Positions 31,751 through 40,657 are shown, numbered from the stretch's first letter. The stretch: 45,464 nucleotides of DNA from SLRI01 sp964576715 (GCA_964576715.1 CAZNWE010000030.1:1-45464), one strand, 5' to 3'. Notes: a model not told the origin generated them from the letters alone. A program made the numbers and translations.

Positions 31751-33196
31751 ATGGTCTACTGTGATCTGGTGCTCAAGGGCGGTCTGGTCGCCACCGAGAC
31801 CGCCGTTTTCACGGCCGATGTCGGGATCACCGGCGAAACCATCGTGGCGATCGCCGAGACCCTGCCGATGGGCCGCAACGAGATCGACGCCAGGGGCCGG
31901 ATCGTCACCCCCGGCGGGGTCGACAGCCACTGCCACATCGAGCAGCTCGCGGCGAGCGGCTTGATGAACGCCGACAGCTTCGAATCGGCCACCATCTCGG
32001 CGGCGCACGGCGGCACCACGACCGTGATCCCGTTCGCCGCCCAGCATGTCGGCATGAGCCTCAAGCGGGTGGTCGAGGACTACCACGCCTGCGCCGCGCG
32101 AGGTGCCGTGGTCGACTACGCCTTCCACATGATCCTCGCCGACCCCAGGCCGGAGATCCTGAAGGACGAGCTGCCCGCCCTGGTGGCCGCCGGGCACAGC
32201 TCGCTCAAGGTCTTCCTCACCTACGACCGGCTCCGCGTCGACGACGAGCAGTTCCTCGACGTGCTCTGGGCGGCACGGCAGCACGGCTGCATGGTCTGTG
32301 TGCATGCCGAGAACCACGGGATGATCAGCTGGATGGGCAAGCGGCTGATCGAGCAGGGCCTGACCGCCCCCAAAAACCATGTGCCGAGCCATCCGCGCCT
32401 CGCCGAGGCCGAGGCGATCAACCGGGCGATCGCCATGGCGTCGTTCCTCGACCAGCCCTTGATGATCTTCCATGTCAGCACCGCCGAGGGGGCGGCCACC
32501 ATCCGCCGCTGGCAGGAGCAGGGGGTCAAGGTTTATGGCGAGACCTGCACCCAGTACCTGACGCTCAGCGCAGCCGATCTCGACCGGCCCGGCATCGAGG
32601 GTGCCATGTGGATCTGCAGCCCGCCCTTGCGCGACCCGGCCGACCAGGAAGCCCTCTGGGCCGCCCTCGCGGGCGGCACGCTCACCGCCGTCTCCTCAGA
32701 TCATGCGCCGTACCGCATGGACGAGACCGGCAAGCTCGCCCGCGGTCCAGCCCCGAGCTTCAAGGAGATCGCCAACGGCCTCGCCGGGCTCGAGCTGCGT
32801 CTGCCGGTGCTGTTCGATGCCATGGTCAAGCGGGGCCGCATGGGGCTCGAGGCCTTCGTCAGGCTGACGGCGAGCGAGCCCGCCCGGATCTACGGCCTGG
32901 CCCCCCGCAAGGGCAGCATCGCCGTCGGCGCCGATGCCGATCTGGTCGTCTGGGACCCCGACCGGCGCACCCGTGTCGAGCACGGCACCACCCATGACGC
33001 CTCCGGCTACACCGCCTATGCCGGCCGCGAGATCGAAGGCTGGCCGATCCACGTCATCCGGCGCGGCCAGATCGTCGTGCGCGACGGCACGCTCGAGGCG
33101 GCACCGGGTTCCGGCCGATTCCTGCCCCGGTCAGGCGGCAGTCATGCGCTGCCGAGCGGCAATCGCAGCGCCGAGATACGGTTGCTGACGGCCTGA
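31751..33196 (+). CDS. D-hydantoinase / dihydropyrimidinase
   Basis: This 481-residue cyclic amidohydrolase opens hydantoins or dihydropyrimidines. The binuclear metal site is complete: H60 and H62 (VDSHCHIEQ), carbamylated K153 (SSLKVFLTYD), H185 (CVHAENHG), H241 (IFHVSTAEG) and D317 (SSDHAPY). The tail GSIAVGADADLVVWDPD is typical. ATG 31751 has GAGGGGAGA just upstream. Preceded by a D-carbamoylase, it gives the two-step route from 5-substituted hydantoin to D-amino acid. A role in pyrimidine degradation is the alternative, but that would expect beta-ureidopropionase rather than the D-carbamoylase type. No racemase or transporter is adjacent. Confidence 0.93.
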   Translation: MVYCDLVLKGGLVATETAVFTADVGITGETIVAIAETLPMGRNEIDARGRIVTPGGVDSHCHIEQLAASGLMNADSFESATISAAHGGTTTVIPFAAQHVGMSLKRVVEDYHACAARGAVVDYAFHMILADPRPEILKDELPALVAAGHSSLKVFLTYDRLRVDDEQFLDVLWAARQHGCMVCVHAENHGMISWMGKRLIEQGLTAPKNHVPSHPRLAEAEAINRAIAMASFLDQPLMIFHVSTAEGAATIRRWQEQGVKVYGETCTQYLTLSAADLDRPGIEGAMWICSPPLRDPADQEALWAALAGGTLTAVSSDHAPYRMDETGKLARGPAPSFKEIANGLAGLELRLPVLFDAMVKRGRMGLEAFVRLTASEPARIYGLAPRKGSIAVGADADLVVWDPDRRTRVEHGTTHDASGYTAYAGREIEGWPIHVIRRGQIVVRDGTLEAAPGSGRFLPRSGGSHALPSGNRSAEIRLLTA

Positions 33197-33223
33197 GACG
33201 CAGCGTCGCCGGCGCTGCCGCAG

Positions 33224-33826
33224 TCAGAGCGACTTCAGCCAGAACTGCATCGGCTTGGCCGTCTCGGCGGCCTCGCCGAGCTCCTTCCAGGGGAAGGCCG
33301 TGGTCAGGCCCGCCAGCGGCGCATAGCCGCGCTTGCGCCAGAACGCGTCGAGTGGCCGGTAGTCAACCGGCCGGCGCGGATGGTCGATTGGCCGCACCAC
33401 CGCACAGAACGCGGCCGTGGCGAGGCCGAGGCGCCGCCCGGCGGCCTCGCGCGCGTCGAAGAAGGCATGGCCGACTCCCTGCCCGCGATAGGCCGGCAAC
33501 AGCACCGATTCGGCGAGGTAGAAGACGCCGGCCGGGTCGATCCCCCGGCGGCTAAACGGGGCCTGGAAATCGTCATGCTCGTGGACGAGCGGCACGGCCG
33601 TGGCGGCGCCGACGAGCGCATCGCCCGCCAACGCAGCGACGACGAGCGCTTGTGGCGCCTTGGCGAACCGTTCGAGATACCACGACTCGTAGGCGAGGTC
33701 GCCGTCGTAGAGATAGGGATAATCCTGGAAGACGGCGATGCGCAGCCGTGCCAGGTCGCCGAGGATCGGCGTGATCGCAGCACCGAGCAGCGGCTCGATC
33801 CGCAGGGCTGAAGCTTCACCCGGCAT
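33224..33826 (-). CDS. GNAT-family N-acetyltransferase
   Basis: This 200-residue acetyltransferase carries the acetyl-CoA motif SVLLPAYRGQGVGHAFFDAR (about 113-132). It continues with AAFCAVVRP and FWRKRGYAPLAGL. The N-terminal segment RLRIAVFQDYPYLYDGDLAYESWYLERFA is characteristic of a subgroup with unknown acceptors. ATG 33826 begins within the last codons of an upstream small ORF, with stop and start overlapping by 11 bases, so the two may be coupled. The longer in-frame N terminus to 33988 has no resemblance to the family. It is convergent with the hydantoinase, 27 bases apart. Confidence 0.83.
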   Translation of the reverse strand: MPGEASALRIEPLLGAAITPILGDLARLRIAVFQDYPYLYDGDLAYESWYLERFAKAPQALVVAALAGDALVGAATAVPLVHEHDDFQAPFSRRGIDPAGVFYLAESVLLPAYRGQGVGHAFFDAREAAGRRLGLATAAFCAVVRPIDHPRRPVDYRPLDAFWRKRGYAPLAGLTTAFPWKELGEAAETAKPMQFWLKSL

Positions 33827-34067
33827 CGGCGGTGGCTCCGATCCGCCCCGGCCGGTCCTGGAGCGCGGCATCGATCGTGATCCCGGCGGTCGGCGCGCCG
33901 TCGATCGCGAGCAAGGTGCTGGCCGGCAGCGAAGAGCGCTGGCCCCGGGTAGCGGGCGGGCCGTCATCGCTCGGCGCATGGCGACCATGCAGCACCCACC
34001 GGCCCGCGGCCCGCGCGCCGCGGAGGTGGCGGGTCGGCGGTGCTGTCTCGGTCGGGATCGTCGGCAT
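33816..34067 (-). CDS. Small hypothetical ORF coupled to GNAT gene
   Basis: An 83-codon frame begins at ATG 34067 and ends in TGA 33816-33818, inside the first codons of the GNAT gene. The protein starts MPTIPTETAPPTRHL and ends in a Gly/Ala-rich stretch; I recognise nothing. Third codon positions are mostly G or C, as in true genes here, but this is weak evidence at such GC content. The Shine-Dalgarno is poor. It sits between the DUF1127 gene and the GNAT gene with no room for other coding. Confidence 0.3.
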   Translation of the reverse strand: MPTIPTETAPPTRHLRGARAAGRWVLHGRHAPSDDGPPATRGQRSSLPASTLLAIDGAPTAGITIDAALQDRPGRIGATADAG

Positions 34068-34087
34068 GCTGCTCGGTGCGGCTGGGC

Positions 34088-34351
34088 TCAGAGCCCGAGC
34101 TCTCGGCGCAGCTCGGCCTCGTGATGCGCGGTGAGCTGCCAGAACGGCCGCTCGACCTCGTGCGCCGCCGCCATCGGGTCGATGCCGATGTCGTGCAGCA
34201 GACGCGGGTCGAGCTCGGCGAGACGCTGCCGCTCGCGATTGCTCTGCCAGAGCTTGACGAGGTAGGCGCCGAGAACGCTCGGCGCCAGCAACCGGGCCAG
34301 AGGAAACCGGCCCGCTCTCGCCAGACGGTCGTTGATCATTGCAGACTGCAT
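34088..34351 (-). CDS. DUF1127 (YjiS-like) small protein
   Basis: This 87-residue protein has the DUF1127 core WQSNRERQRLAELDPRLLHDIGI (about 34-56), followed by DPMAAAHEVERPFWQ. In Agrobacterium and Rhodobacter, related Arg-rich proteins affect RNA turnover and phosphate or stress responses. ATG 34351 has GGAG at nine bases; an in-frame start at 34456 would add 35 residues unlike the family. It is divergent from a LysR gene, an arrangement common in alphaproteobacteria, and the LysR probably controls it through dyads in the 160-base spacer. Confidence 0.88.
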   Translation of the reverse strand: MQSAMINDRLARAGRFPLARLLAPSVLGAYLVKLWQSNRERQRLAELDPRLLHDIGIDPMAAAHEVERPFWQLTAHHEAELRRELGL

Positions 34352-34421
34352 GATCGGTACTCCAAAAAAAGTGACGAGCCACTGCCGCCCGTCTCCGATT
34401 GTCGATATAGGTTGCGCCGCA

Positions 34422-34469
34422 CCATAAATAAAATGATTGTTCTTTATGGTTGACATAACGGATCGTTAT
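34422..34469. promoter_or_regulatory. Two dyads in the LysR/DUF1127 divergent promoter region
   Basis: CCATAAA (34422-34428) and TTTATGG (34443-34449) form one inverted repeat with a 14-base centre. ATAACG-GAT-CGTTAT (34455-34469) forms a second, with the T-N11-A spacing of LysR sites (T34456 to A34468). The region is AT-rich, unlike its surroundings. TTGACA at 34450-34455 overlaps the second dyad but has no good -10 partner. Confidence 0.5.
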
Positions 34470-34511
34470 CGAGCTTCCTCCCGCGACCCACGACCTCCCA
34501 GGAGATCGACC

Positions 34512-35387
34512 ATGCGGCGCAACATCGACACCAGCCTGCTGAGGACCTTCGTCGCCGTCGCCGAGACCGGCAGCATGACGACCGCCGCCAAGCAGCTGCA
34601 TCTCACCCAGGCGGCGGTCAGCCAGCAGATCAAGCGCCTCGAGGAGCTGCTCGAGCGTTCGCTCTTCGAGCGCGAGCAGCGCCGGCTCACGCTCACCGCG
34701 AGCGGCGGCATGCTGCTCGCCAAGGCGCCGCGCCTGCTCGCCATCAACGACGAGATCTGGGCCACCATGACCGCCCCGGACTTCGCCGGCGAGGTCAGGC
34801 TCGGCGTGCCGCACGACATCGTCTCACCCTTTATCGCACCGATCCTCAAGAGCTTCGACAAGGCCTGGCCAGATGTCCGCGTCTTCATCGTCGCCGACGT
34901 CACGCTAGCACTCGTGGACCAGCTCAAGAACGGCGCGATCGACCTTTGCCTGACCACCGAGCAGACCCCAAGGCGCGGCGGCGAGAAGCTCCTGCGCGAC
35001 CCGCTGGTCTGGGCGGGGGCGCCAAACGGCACCGCCTTCGTCCGCGATCCCCTGCCGGTGGCGCTCGGCGACCAGTCCTGCATCTTCAGGAATGCCGTCC
35101 TCGAGCGGCTTGCCAAGGACGGCCGCAACTGGCGCTCGGTCTGCGAGACCAGTGCGATGCAGCCGCTCTATGTCAGCGTCGAGGCCGATCTCGGGGTCAC
35201 CGCATTGCTCGCCTCCTGCGTGCCCCCGAGCCTCACCATCCTGGGCCCCGAGAGCGGCCTGCCGAAGCTGCCGGATTTCCATATCTGCCTCTATCTGCCG
35301 CGCGCCGGCGCTTCCGACATCGCCGAGCAACTCGCCCGGCACATCCGCGACGCCTTCGTCCAGGGCCAAAAAGCGCAAGCCGCCTGA
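34512..35387 (+). CDS. LysR-family transcriptional regulator
   Basis: This 291-residue regulator has the HTH at residues 6-65 (LLRTFVAVAETGSMTTAAKQL, then TQAAVSQQIKRLEELL), close to the LrhA/HdfR group. The effector domain follows, with GEVRLGVPHDIVSPFIAPIL at about 94-113. AGGAG lies seven bases before ATG 34512. It is divergent from the DUF1127 gene, and two dyads lie between them. It is probably a repressor or activator of DUF1127 and itself. The effector is unknown. The antiporter gene follows 84 bases downstream with its own promoter candidate. Confidence 0.92.
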   Translation: MRRNIDTSLLRTFVAVAETGSMTTAAKQLHLTQAAVSQQIKRLEELLERSLFEREQRRLTLTASGGMLLAKAPRLLAINDEIWATMTAPDFAGEVRLGVPHDIVSPFIAPILKSFDKAWPDVRVFIVADVTLALVDQLKNGAIDLCLTTEQTPRRGGEKLLRDPLVWAGAPNGTAFVRDPLPVALGDQSCIFRNAVLERLAKDGRNWRSVCETSAMQPLYVSVEADLGVTALLASCVPPSLTILGPESGLPKLPDFHICLYLPRAGASDIAEQLARHIRDAFVQGQKAQAA

Positions 35388-35404
35388 ATGGCACCGTCCC
35401 AGCC

Positions 35405-35432
35405 TTCAGCCAGGAGCCAATGTTGCTATAGT
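35405..35432 (+). promoter_or_regulatory. Promoter candidate for the antiporter gene
   Basis: TTCAGC (35405-35410) and TATAGT (35427-35432) are 16 bases apart. The -10 is good and the -35 moderate. It lies 40 bases before the TTG start of the antiporter gene. Confidence 0.4.
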
Positions 35433-35471
35433 GGCAAGCGCTGACCGTTGATCACCGGAGGCCAGGGGACC

Positions 35472-37199
35472 TTGACCGACCTTGTAGCAGAGCACGTCTT
35501 TTACGAGATCGCGGCCCTCTTGACCCTGGCCGCCGTCGTCGGCTTTCTCGGCGTCCTCGCCCGCCAGCCCCTGATCGTCAGCTTCATCGCGGTCGGCATC
35601 ATCGCCGGTCCGTCGGTCCTCGACATCACCCAGTCGCCCGAGCAGATCGAGCTCCTGGCCGAGCTCGGTATCGCCATCCTGCTCTTTCTCGTCGGCATCA
35701 AGCTCGACGTGAAGCTGGTCCGGACCCTCGGCACCGTCGCACTCACCACCGGCCTCGGCCAGGTGGCGTTCACCGCCGGCATCGGCTTTCTCATCTGCCT
35801 GGCGCTCGGCCTCGATACCGTCACCAGCCTCTACGTCGCGGCGGCGCTGACCTTCTCGTCGACCATCATCATCGTCAAGCTGCTCTCCGACAAGCGCGAG
35901 ATCGACAGCCTGCACGGCCGCATCGCCTTGGGCTTCCTCATCGTCCAGGACATCGTCGTGGTGCTCGCCATGATCGTCCTCTCGGCGATCGGCATCGCGG
36001 GTCCCGGCAGCGACGACGGCGGCATCGGCGACCTCCTCCAGGTCCTGGGCGGCAGTGCCCTGATGCTGGCCCTCGTGCTCGCCTTCATCCGCTATGTCGC
36101 CGACCCGTTGACCGATCGCATGGCCCGGGCCCCTGAGCTCCTCGTCGCGTTCGCCATCGCCATGGCGGCCCTCTTCGCGGCGATCGGCGATGCCGTCGGC
36201 TTCGGCAAGGAGCTCGGCGGCCTCCTCGCCGGCATCGCCCTCGCCTCCACACCCTATCGCGAGGCCATCGCGGCGCGTTTGGCCCCGTTGCGCGACTTCC
36301 TTGTCCTCTTCTTCTTCATCTTTCTCGGGACCCAGCTCGACCTTGCCGGGCTCGGCCAGAACCTCACCGCCGCGGTCGTCCTCTCGCTCTTCGTCCTGAT
36401 CGGCAACCCCTTGATCGTGCTGATCATCATGGGCGTGATGGGCTACAAGAAGCGCACCGGCTTCCTCGCCGGCCTCACCGTGGCGCAGATCAGCGAGTTC
36501 TCGCTGATCTTCATGGCGATGGGCATCACGCTTGGCCATGTCGACACCGCTGCCTTGGGTCTCGTCACCCTGGTCGGCCTCATCACCATCGCCGGCAGCG
36601 TCTACATGATCACCTACAGCCACGTGCTCTACAACTGGCTGGAGCCGCTGCTCTCCCCCTTCGAGCGCCCGGACACCCCAGCCGAGCATGGCATCGAAGC
36701 GGACGTCAAGGGCCACTACGACGCCATCGTTTTCGGCCTCGGCCGCTTCGGCACCGCCATCGCCAGCCGCCTCGAGCGCCTCGGCCTGCGAGTGCTCGGT
36801 GTCGACTTCAACCCCGCCTCCGTCCGCCAATGGCAGAAGGACGGCCGCGATGCCGTCTACGGCGACGCCATGGACCCCGAATTCGTCGCCTCCCTGCCGC
36901 TGGCGCACGCCAAATGGGCGATCGCCACCATGCCCGCCCACGACACCGGCGTGTTCCACGAGGACCCCAGGATCGCGCTGATCAACGCGCTCAAGGAGCA
37001 ACAGTTCCGAGGCCGCATCGCCGTCACCAACCGCCACGACGCCGACACCGAGACCCTGCAGGAAGCCGGTGCCCATCTCGTCCTCGAACCCTTCCAGGAC
37101 GCCGCCGACCAGGCCGTCCAGCTCCTGGCCAGCGAGCAGAAGCCGGAACGGCTGGAACCCGTGGCCGACACGGAGGGGCAAAAGGCGATCGTCGGGTGA
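35472..37199 (+). CDS. CPA2-family cation:proton antiporter with TrkA-N domain
   Basis: This 575-residue KefB/YbaL-type protein is probably a K+/H+ or Na+/H+ antiporter. Residues 1-385 form the Na_H_Exchanger domain with about 12 helices; IVSFIAVGIIAGPSVLDI, ELGIAILLFLVGIKLD and ALTFSSTIIIVKLLSDK are conserved. Residues about 418-540 form a Rossmann-type TrkA-N regulator (DAIVFGLGRFGTAIASRLERLG, then VYGDAMDPEF), which binds a nucleotide. No TrkA-C domain is evident. The start is TTG 35472, ten bases after GGAGG; an in-frame TTG at 35448 lies upstream of that ribosome site. It acts in the inner membrane, in pH or potassium balance. Confidence 0.9.
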   Translation: MTDLVAEHVFYEIAALLTLAAVVGFLGVLARQPLIVSFIAVGIIAGPSVLDITQSPEQIELLAELGIAILLFLVGIKLDVKLVRTLGTVALTTGLGQVAFTAGIGFLICLALGLDTVTSLYVAAALTFSSTIIIVKLLSDKREIDSLHGRIALGFLIVQDIVVVLAMIVLSAIGIAGPGSDDGGIGDLLQVLGGSALMLALVLAFIRYVADPLTDRMARAPELLVAFAIAMAALFAAIGDAVGFGKELGGLLAGIALASTPYREAIAARLAPLRDFLVLFFFIFLGTQLDLAGLGQNLTAAVVLSLFVLIGNPLIVLIIMGVMGYKKRTGFLAGLTVAQISEFSLIFMAMGITLGHVDTAALGLVTLVGLITIAGSVYMITYSHVLYNWLEPLLSPFERPDTPAEHGIEADVKGHYDAIVFGLGRFGTAIASRLERLGLRVLGVDFNPASVRQWQKDGRDAVYGDAMDPEFVASLPLAHAKWAIATMPAHDTGVFHEDPRIALINALKEQQFRGRIAVTNRHDADTETLQEAGAHLVLEPFQDAADQAVQLLASEQKPERLEPVADTEGQKAIVG

Positions 37200-37245
37200 G
37201 CCCGATGCATTGGTCCAGGCGCCGTCATGCGCTAAGCTCATGCCT

Positions 37246-37746
37246 ATGAGGAACCCAGCCGAGCTCTACGACGAGGACTTCTACGCCGGGATCCAAGGCC
37301 AGGCCGAAAGCCTGCGCACCCTCGCCAAACAACGCTGGAACGGCCCGCTCGACCTCGAGCACCTGTCGGCGGAGGTCGAAGACCTGGGCCGCGCCACCAG
37401 GAACGCTTGCCTCAGCCAAATCGAGCGCCTGATCCGGCACCTCTCGAAACTGAAGCACGCCCCGGCCACCGCACCCCGCCGCCAATGGCAACTCGGCGTC
37501 CACGACGGCCGCCGCGAGCTGCATCGCCAACTGACCCCCAGCATCCGCCGCCACGTCGAAGCCGAACTCCTGGACCTCGCCAAGGCCGGCCGCCGCGCGG
37601 CAGCGCTGGAATTGGCCGATCTTGAGGGTGAGGCGGTGGCTGGCGCCCTGCCGGAGGTGCCAGCCTACACGCTGGAGCAATTGCTCGACGAGGCGTGGTG
37701 GCCACCCCGCCGACCACCCAGCGGCAGCCAGAAAACGCCCGTTTGA
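37246..37746 (+). CDS. DUF29-family protein
   Basis: This 166-residue protein begins with YDEDFYAGIQGQAESLRTL and has LDLEHLSAEVEDLGRATRNACLSQIERLIRHLSKL (about 35-69), the DUF29 signature common in alphaproteobacteria and cyanobacteria. The remainder is helical, with HDGRRELHRQLTPSIRRHVEAEL. No catalytic function is known for the family. ATG 37246 is favoured; an ATG two codons earlier is also in frame. It follows the antiporter by 46 bases. A perfect hairpin abuts its stop codon. Confidence 0.85.
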   Translation: MRNPAELYDEDFYAGIQGQAESLRTLAKQRWNGPLDLEHLSAEVEDLGRATRNACLSQIERLIRHLSKLKHAPATAPRRQWQLGVHDGRRELHRQLTPSIRRHVEAELLDLAKAGRRAAALELADLEGEAVAGALPEVPAYTLEQLLDEAWWPPRRPPSGSQKTPV

Positions 37747-37773
37747 GCCACGGCAAGGACAACCGGCCGTGGC
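37747..37773. terminator. Hairpin abutting the DUF29 stop codon
   Basis: GCCACGGC (37747-37754) and GCCGTGGC (37766-37773) pair perfectly around 11 bases. It begins at the base after the DUF29 stop and lies between convergent genes, so it could serve both. No T-run follows on either strand. Confidence 0.45.
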
Positions 37774-37830
37774 CCCGAAAAACTTCGCCGGGCCGCGACA
37801 GTTTCACCAAATGCCGACCCCTCCACCAAC

Positions 37831-39630
37831 TCAAGGTTCGGGTGGGGCGCCGTCCTCGATCTCGAAGGTGACCCGCTCCTCGCCCTGCCAGCTGTCGCGC
37901 CGGACCCGGCCGGCGAGGCGGAGCGGGCCGCCGTCGAGCAGGGCCCGGTCGAGGCCGCTTTCGGCCGCGCGAAAGGCGATGCCGCGCAGGGCCGGGCCGG
38001 CCGGCGTCGGCAGCAGGCAGGAGACATGGCCGTGGCCGACGACGCGGCTCTGGACGAGCCGTTCGGCCGCGACGACGAAACGCGGCTCGGCATGACCGGC
38101 GCCGAACGGACCGAGCCGGGCGAGCTTGACGGCGAGCTCGAGATTGACGGCGGCGAGGCTGAGCGCCCCGTCGAGCTGGAGCTCGGCCCGGCCGGGGGCG
38201 AAGCCGGGCTGCGTCGGCCGGGCGCAGAGCAGCGCCTGCAGCGCCGGCAGCCGGTCCGCCTCGACGGTGAGCCCGGCCGCCATTGGATGGCCACCACCGG
38301 CGACCAAGAGACCGGCGTGGCGGGCGGCGATGACCGCGGCACCCAGATCGTAGCCCGGGCGCGAGCGGCCGGAGCCCTTGCCGACCCCGCCCTCGAGACC
38401 GACCACGACGGCCGGCCGGGCGAAGCGCTCAGCCAGCCGGGCGGCGACGATGCCGACGACGCCGACATGCCAGCCCGCCCCCGCCACCAGCAGCACCGGC
38501 AGACCGTCGCGCACCTGTCGCTCCGCCGCGTCGAGCGCCGCCTCGAGCACCGTACGCTCCAGCGCCTGCCGCTCGGCGTTCAAGCCATCGAGGCGCCTGG
38601 CGATGGCCCGGGCCCTATCGCGATCCGCGGTGCCGAGCAGCTCCGCAGCGAGGCCGCTCTGGCCCAACCGGCCGCCGGCATTGAGCCGCGGGCCGAGCAT
38701 GAAGCCGAGCTGCCGCGCCTCGGTGATCCGCCCGATGCCGGCCGCCTCGGCGAGTGCGGCGATTCCCGGATTGCCGCCGGCCGCCGCCACCTTCAGCCCC
38801 TGCACCACGAAGGCACGGTTCAGGCCGAGCAGCGGGACGACGTCGCATACCGTGCCGAGGGCGACGAGATCGAGGCCCGCCAGCAGGTCCGGGGGCGGCC
38901 GCTCGCCCGGCCGGCCGGCGGCGCCGAGCGCGCGATTGAGGGCGGCGAGCAGGACGAAAGCCACCCCGACCGCGGCGAGATGGCCGAGCGGGCTCACCTG
39001 ATCCTGACGGTTCGGGTTGATCACCGCCAGGGCTTCGGGCAGTTCGGCCTCCGCGCTGTGGTGGTCGACGACGACGACCTCGAGCCGCCGCCGGCGGGCC
39101 GCGGCCAGCGGTGCGAAGGCGGTGGTGCCGCTGTCGAGGCAGACGATCAGCCGGCAGCCGGCGGCCTCGAGGCTCGCGAAAGCGGCGGCATTTGGCCCAT
39201 AGCCGTCGGCCAGCCGATCGGGGATGCGGACCTCGACGGGCACGCCCAGGGCCTCGAGATGGCGGCGGACCAGTGCTGTCGCGGTCGCCCCGTCGACATC
39301 GTAGTCACCGATCAAGCCGACCCGCTCGCCTGCCGCCACCGCGGCCGCCAGGCGGTCGACGGCGCGGTCGAGATCGAGCAGATGCGAGGGGTCGGGCAGC
39401 CAGTGCCGCAGCCGCGGCTCGAGGAAGGGCTGAACCGCGTCGAGCCCGAGCCCGCGCGCCGCCAGCACACGGCCGACGATCTCCGGCAGGTCGAACTGCT
39501 GGCTGATCGCCGCGGCGAGCCCGGGCTGCTCGGCGGCGAGCCGCCAGAGGCGGCCGGTCAGCGAGCGCTCGACCAGGATGTCGCCAGGCGTCGTGCGATC
39601 GCTGTCGAGCAGGCGGGCGGCCGCCAGCAT
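37831..39630 (-). CDS. recJ: Single-stranded-DNA-specific exonuclease RecJ
   Basis: This 599-residue DHH-family 5'-3' exonuclease works in recombination and repair. Metal ligands lie in GDYDVDGATAT (D109, D111, D113), LDSGTT (D166) and the DHH motif VVVVDHH (D189-H190-H191). The DHHA1 domain has GGGHPMAAGLTVE, and an OB-fold follows. ATG 39630 is 20 bases after the glpX stop; a longer frame to 39678 would overlap glpX. It ends the phaC-side minus-strand series alaC-hom-glpX-recJ, which is conserved in alphaproteobacteria. The long open frame on the opposite strand is a base-composition shadow. Confidence 0.95.
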   Translation of the reverse strand: MLAAARLLDSDRTTPGDILVERSLTGRLWRLAAEQPGLAAAISQQFDLPEIVGRVLAARGLGLDAVQPFLEPRLRHWLPDPSHLLDLDRAVDRLAAAVAAGERVGLIGDYDVDGATATALVRRHLEALGVPVEVRIPDRLADGYGPNAAAFASLEAAGCRLIVCLDSGTTAFAPLAAARRRRLEVVVVDHHSAEAELPEALAVINPNRQDQVSPLGHLAAVGVAFVLLAALNRALGAAGRPGERPPPDLLAGLDLVALGTVCDVVPLLGLNRAFVVQGLKVAAAGGNPGIAALAEAAGIGRITEARQLGFMLGPRLNAGGRLGQSGLAAELLGTADRDRARAIARRLDGLNAERQALERTVLEAALDAAERQVRDGLPVLLVAGAGWHVGVVGIVAARLAERFARPAVVVGLEGGVGKGSGRSRPGYDLGAAVIAARHAGLLVAGGGHPMAAGLTVEADRLPALQALLCARPTQPGFAPGRAELQLDGALSLAAVNLELAVKLARLGPFGAGHAEPRFVVAAERLVQSRVVGHGHVSCLLPTPAGPALRGIAFRAAESGLDRALLDGGPLRLAGRVRRDSWQGEERVTFEIEDGAPPEP

Positions 39631-39649
39631 GCTTGTTCCGGACCTGCCG

Positions 39650-40657
39650 TCAGTGGCTGAAATGCGGCACCATGGCACTCTTGCGATGCAGATTGTGCTC
39701 GGTCTCGATCAGCCGGACGGTGCCGCTCTTCGAGCGCATGACGATGGATTCGGTGAACAGATGGTCGCCGACCCGGCGCACCCCCTTGAGCATGGTGCCG
39801 TCGGTGACGCCGGTCGCGGTAAAGGTGACGTCGCCCTTGGCAAGGTCGTCGATGTGGTAGACGCGCTCGAGGTCGTCGATGCCGAGCTTACTGGCGCGGC
39901 CCCGCTCCTCGTCGTTGCGGAAGATCAGCCGGCCCTGGAACTGGCCGCCGATGCAGCGCAGCGCCGCCGCGGCGAGCACCCCCTCGGGCGAGCCGCCCGA
40001 GCCCATGTAGATGTCGATGCCGCTGCCGGGTCGCGAGGTGGCGATGACACCGGCAACGTCACCGTCGCCGATCAGCCGGATGCGGGCCCCGGCACCGCGC
40101 ACCTCGGCGATCAGCTGCTCGTGGCGCGGCCGATCGAGGATGCAGACCACCAGGTCCTCGACGTCGACCCCCTTGGCCTCGGCGAGCCGGGCGAGGTTGT
40201 CGGTGGCCGGCAGGTTGATATCGATGACCCCCTCGGGCAGGCCGCCGCCGACCGCGATCTTCTGCATGTAGACGTCGGGCGCGTTGAGAAAGCCGCCGCG
40301 TGGCGCCATGGCGAGGCAGGCGATGGCGTTGGGCCCGCCCTTGGCGGTGATCGTGGTGCCCTCGAGCGGGTCGAGGGCGATATCCAGCTTGGGCCCTTTG
40401 CCGGTGCCGACCTCTTCGCCGATGAACAGCATCGGCGCCTCGTCCCGTTCACCCTCGCCGATGACCACGACGCCGTCGATGTCGAGGACGTTGAGTGCCT
40501 GCCGCATCGCATCGACCGCTGCCTGGTCGGCCGCCTTTTCGTCGCCACGGCCCATCCAGCGCGCCGAGGCCAAAGCCGCGGCCTCGCTGACCCGGACGGA
40601 ATCCAGCGCCAGATTGCGGTCTTCGCTCTGATACTCGCTCGGCACCTCGGTCATCAT
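39650..40657 (-). CDS. glpX: Class II fructose-1,6-bisphosphatase
   Basis: This 335-residue gluconeogenic enzyme removes the C1 phosphate of fructose 1,6-bisphosphate. Class II signatures are VVVIGEGERDEAPMLFIGEEVG (about 63-84) and KLDIALDPLEGTTITAKG (about 89-106), which hold the metal-binding acidic residues. MGSGGSPEGVLAAAALRCIGG follows near 218. Two adjacent ATG codons (40657 and 40654) follow GAGGGGG; the second has better spacing. It lies between hom and recJ, 54 bases after hom, and is probably co-transcribed with both. Confidence 0.96.
   Translation of the reverse strand: MMTEVPSEYQSEDRNLALDSVRVSEAAALASARWMGRGDEKAADQAAVDAMRQALNVLDIDGVVVIGEGERDEAPMLFIGEEVGTGKGPKLDIALDPLEGTTITAKGGPNAIACLAMAPRGGFLNAPDVYMQKIAVGGGLPEGVIDINLPATDNLARLAEAKGVDVEDLVVCILDRPRHEQLIAEVRGAGARIRLIGDGDVAGVIATSRPGSGIDIYMGSGGSPEGVLAAAALRCIGGQFQGRLIFRNDEERGRASKLGIDDLERVYHIDDLAKGDVTFTATGVTDGTMLKGVRRVGDHLFTESIVMRSKSGTVRLIETEHNLHRKSAMVPHFSH

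Noticed and set aside
38026..39660. Long open plus-strand frame opposite recJ
   Set aside because: RecJ on the minus strand has all motifs; at this GC content antisense frames stay open because of codon bias, and the translation shows no recognisable domain.
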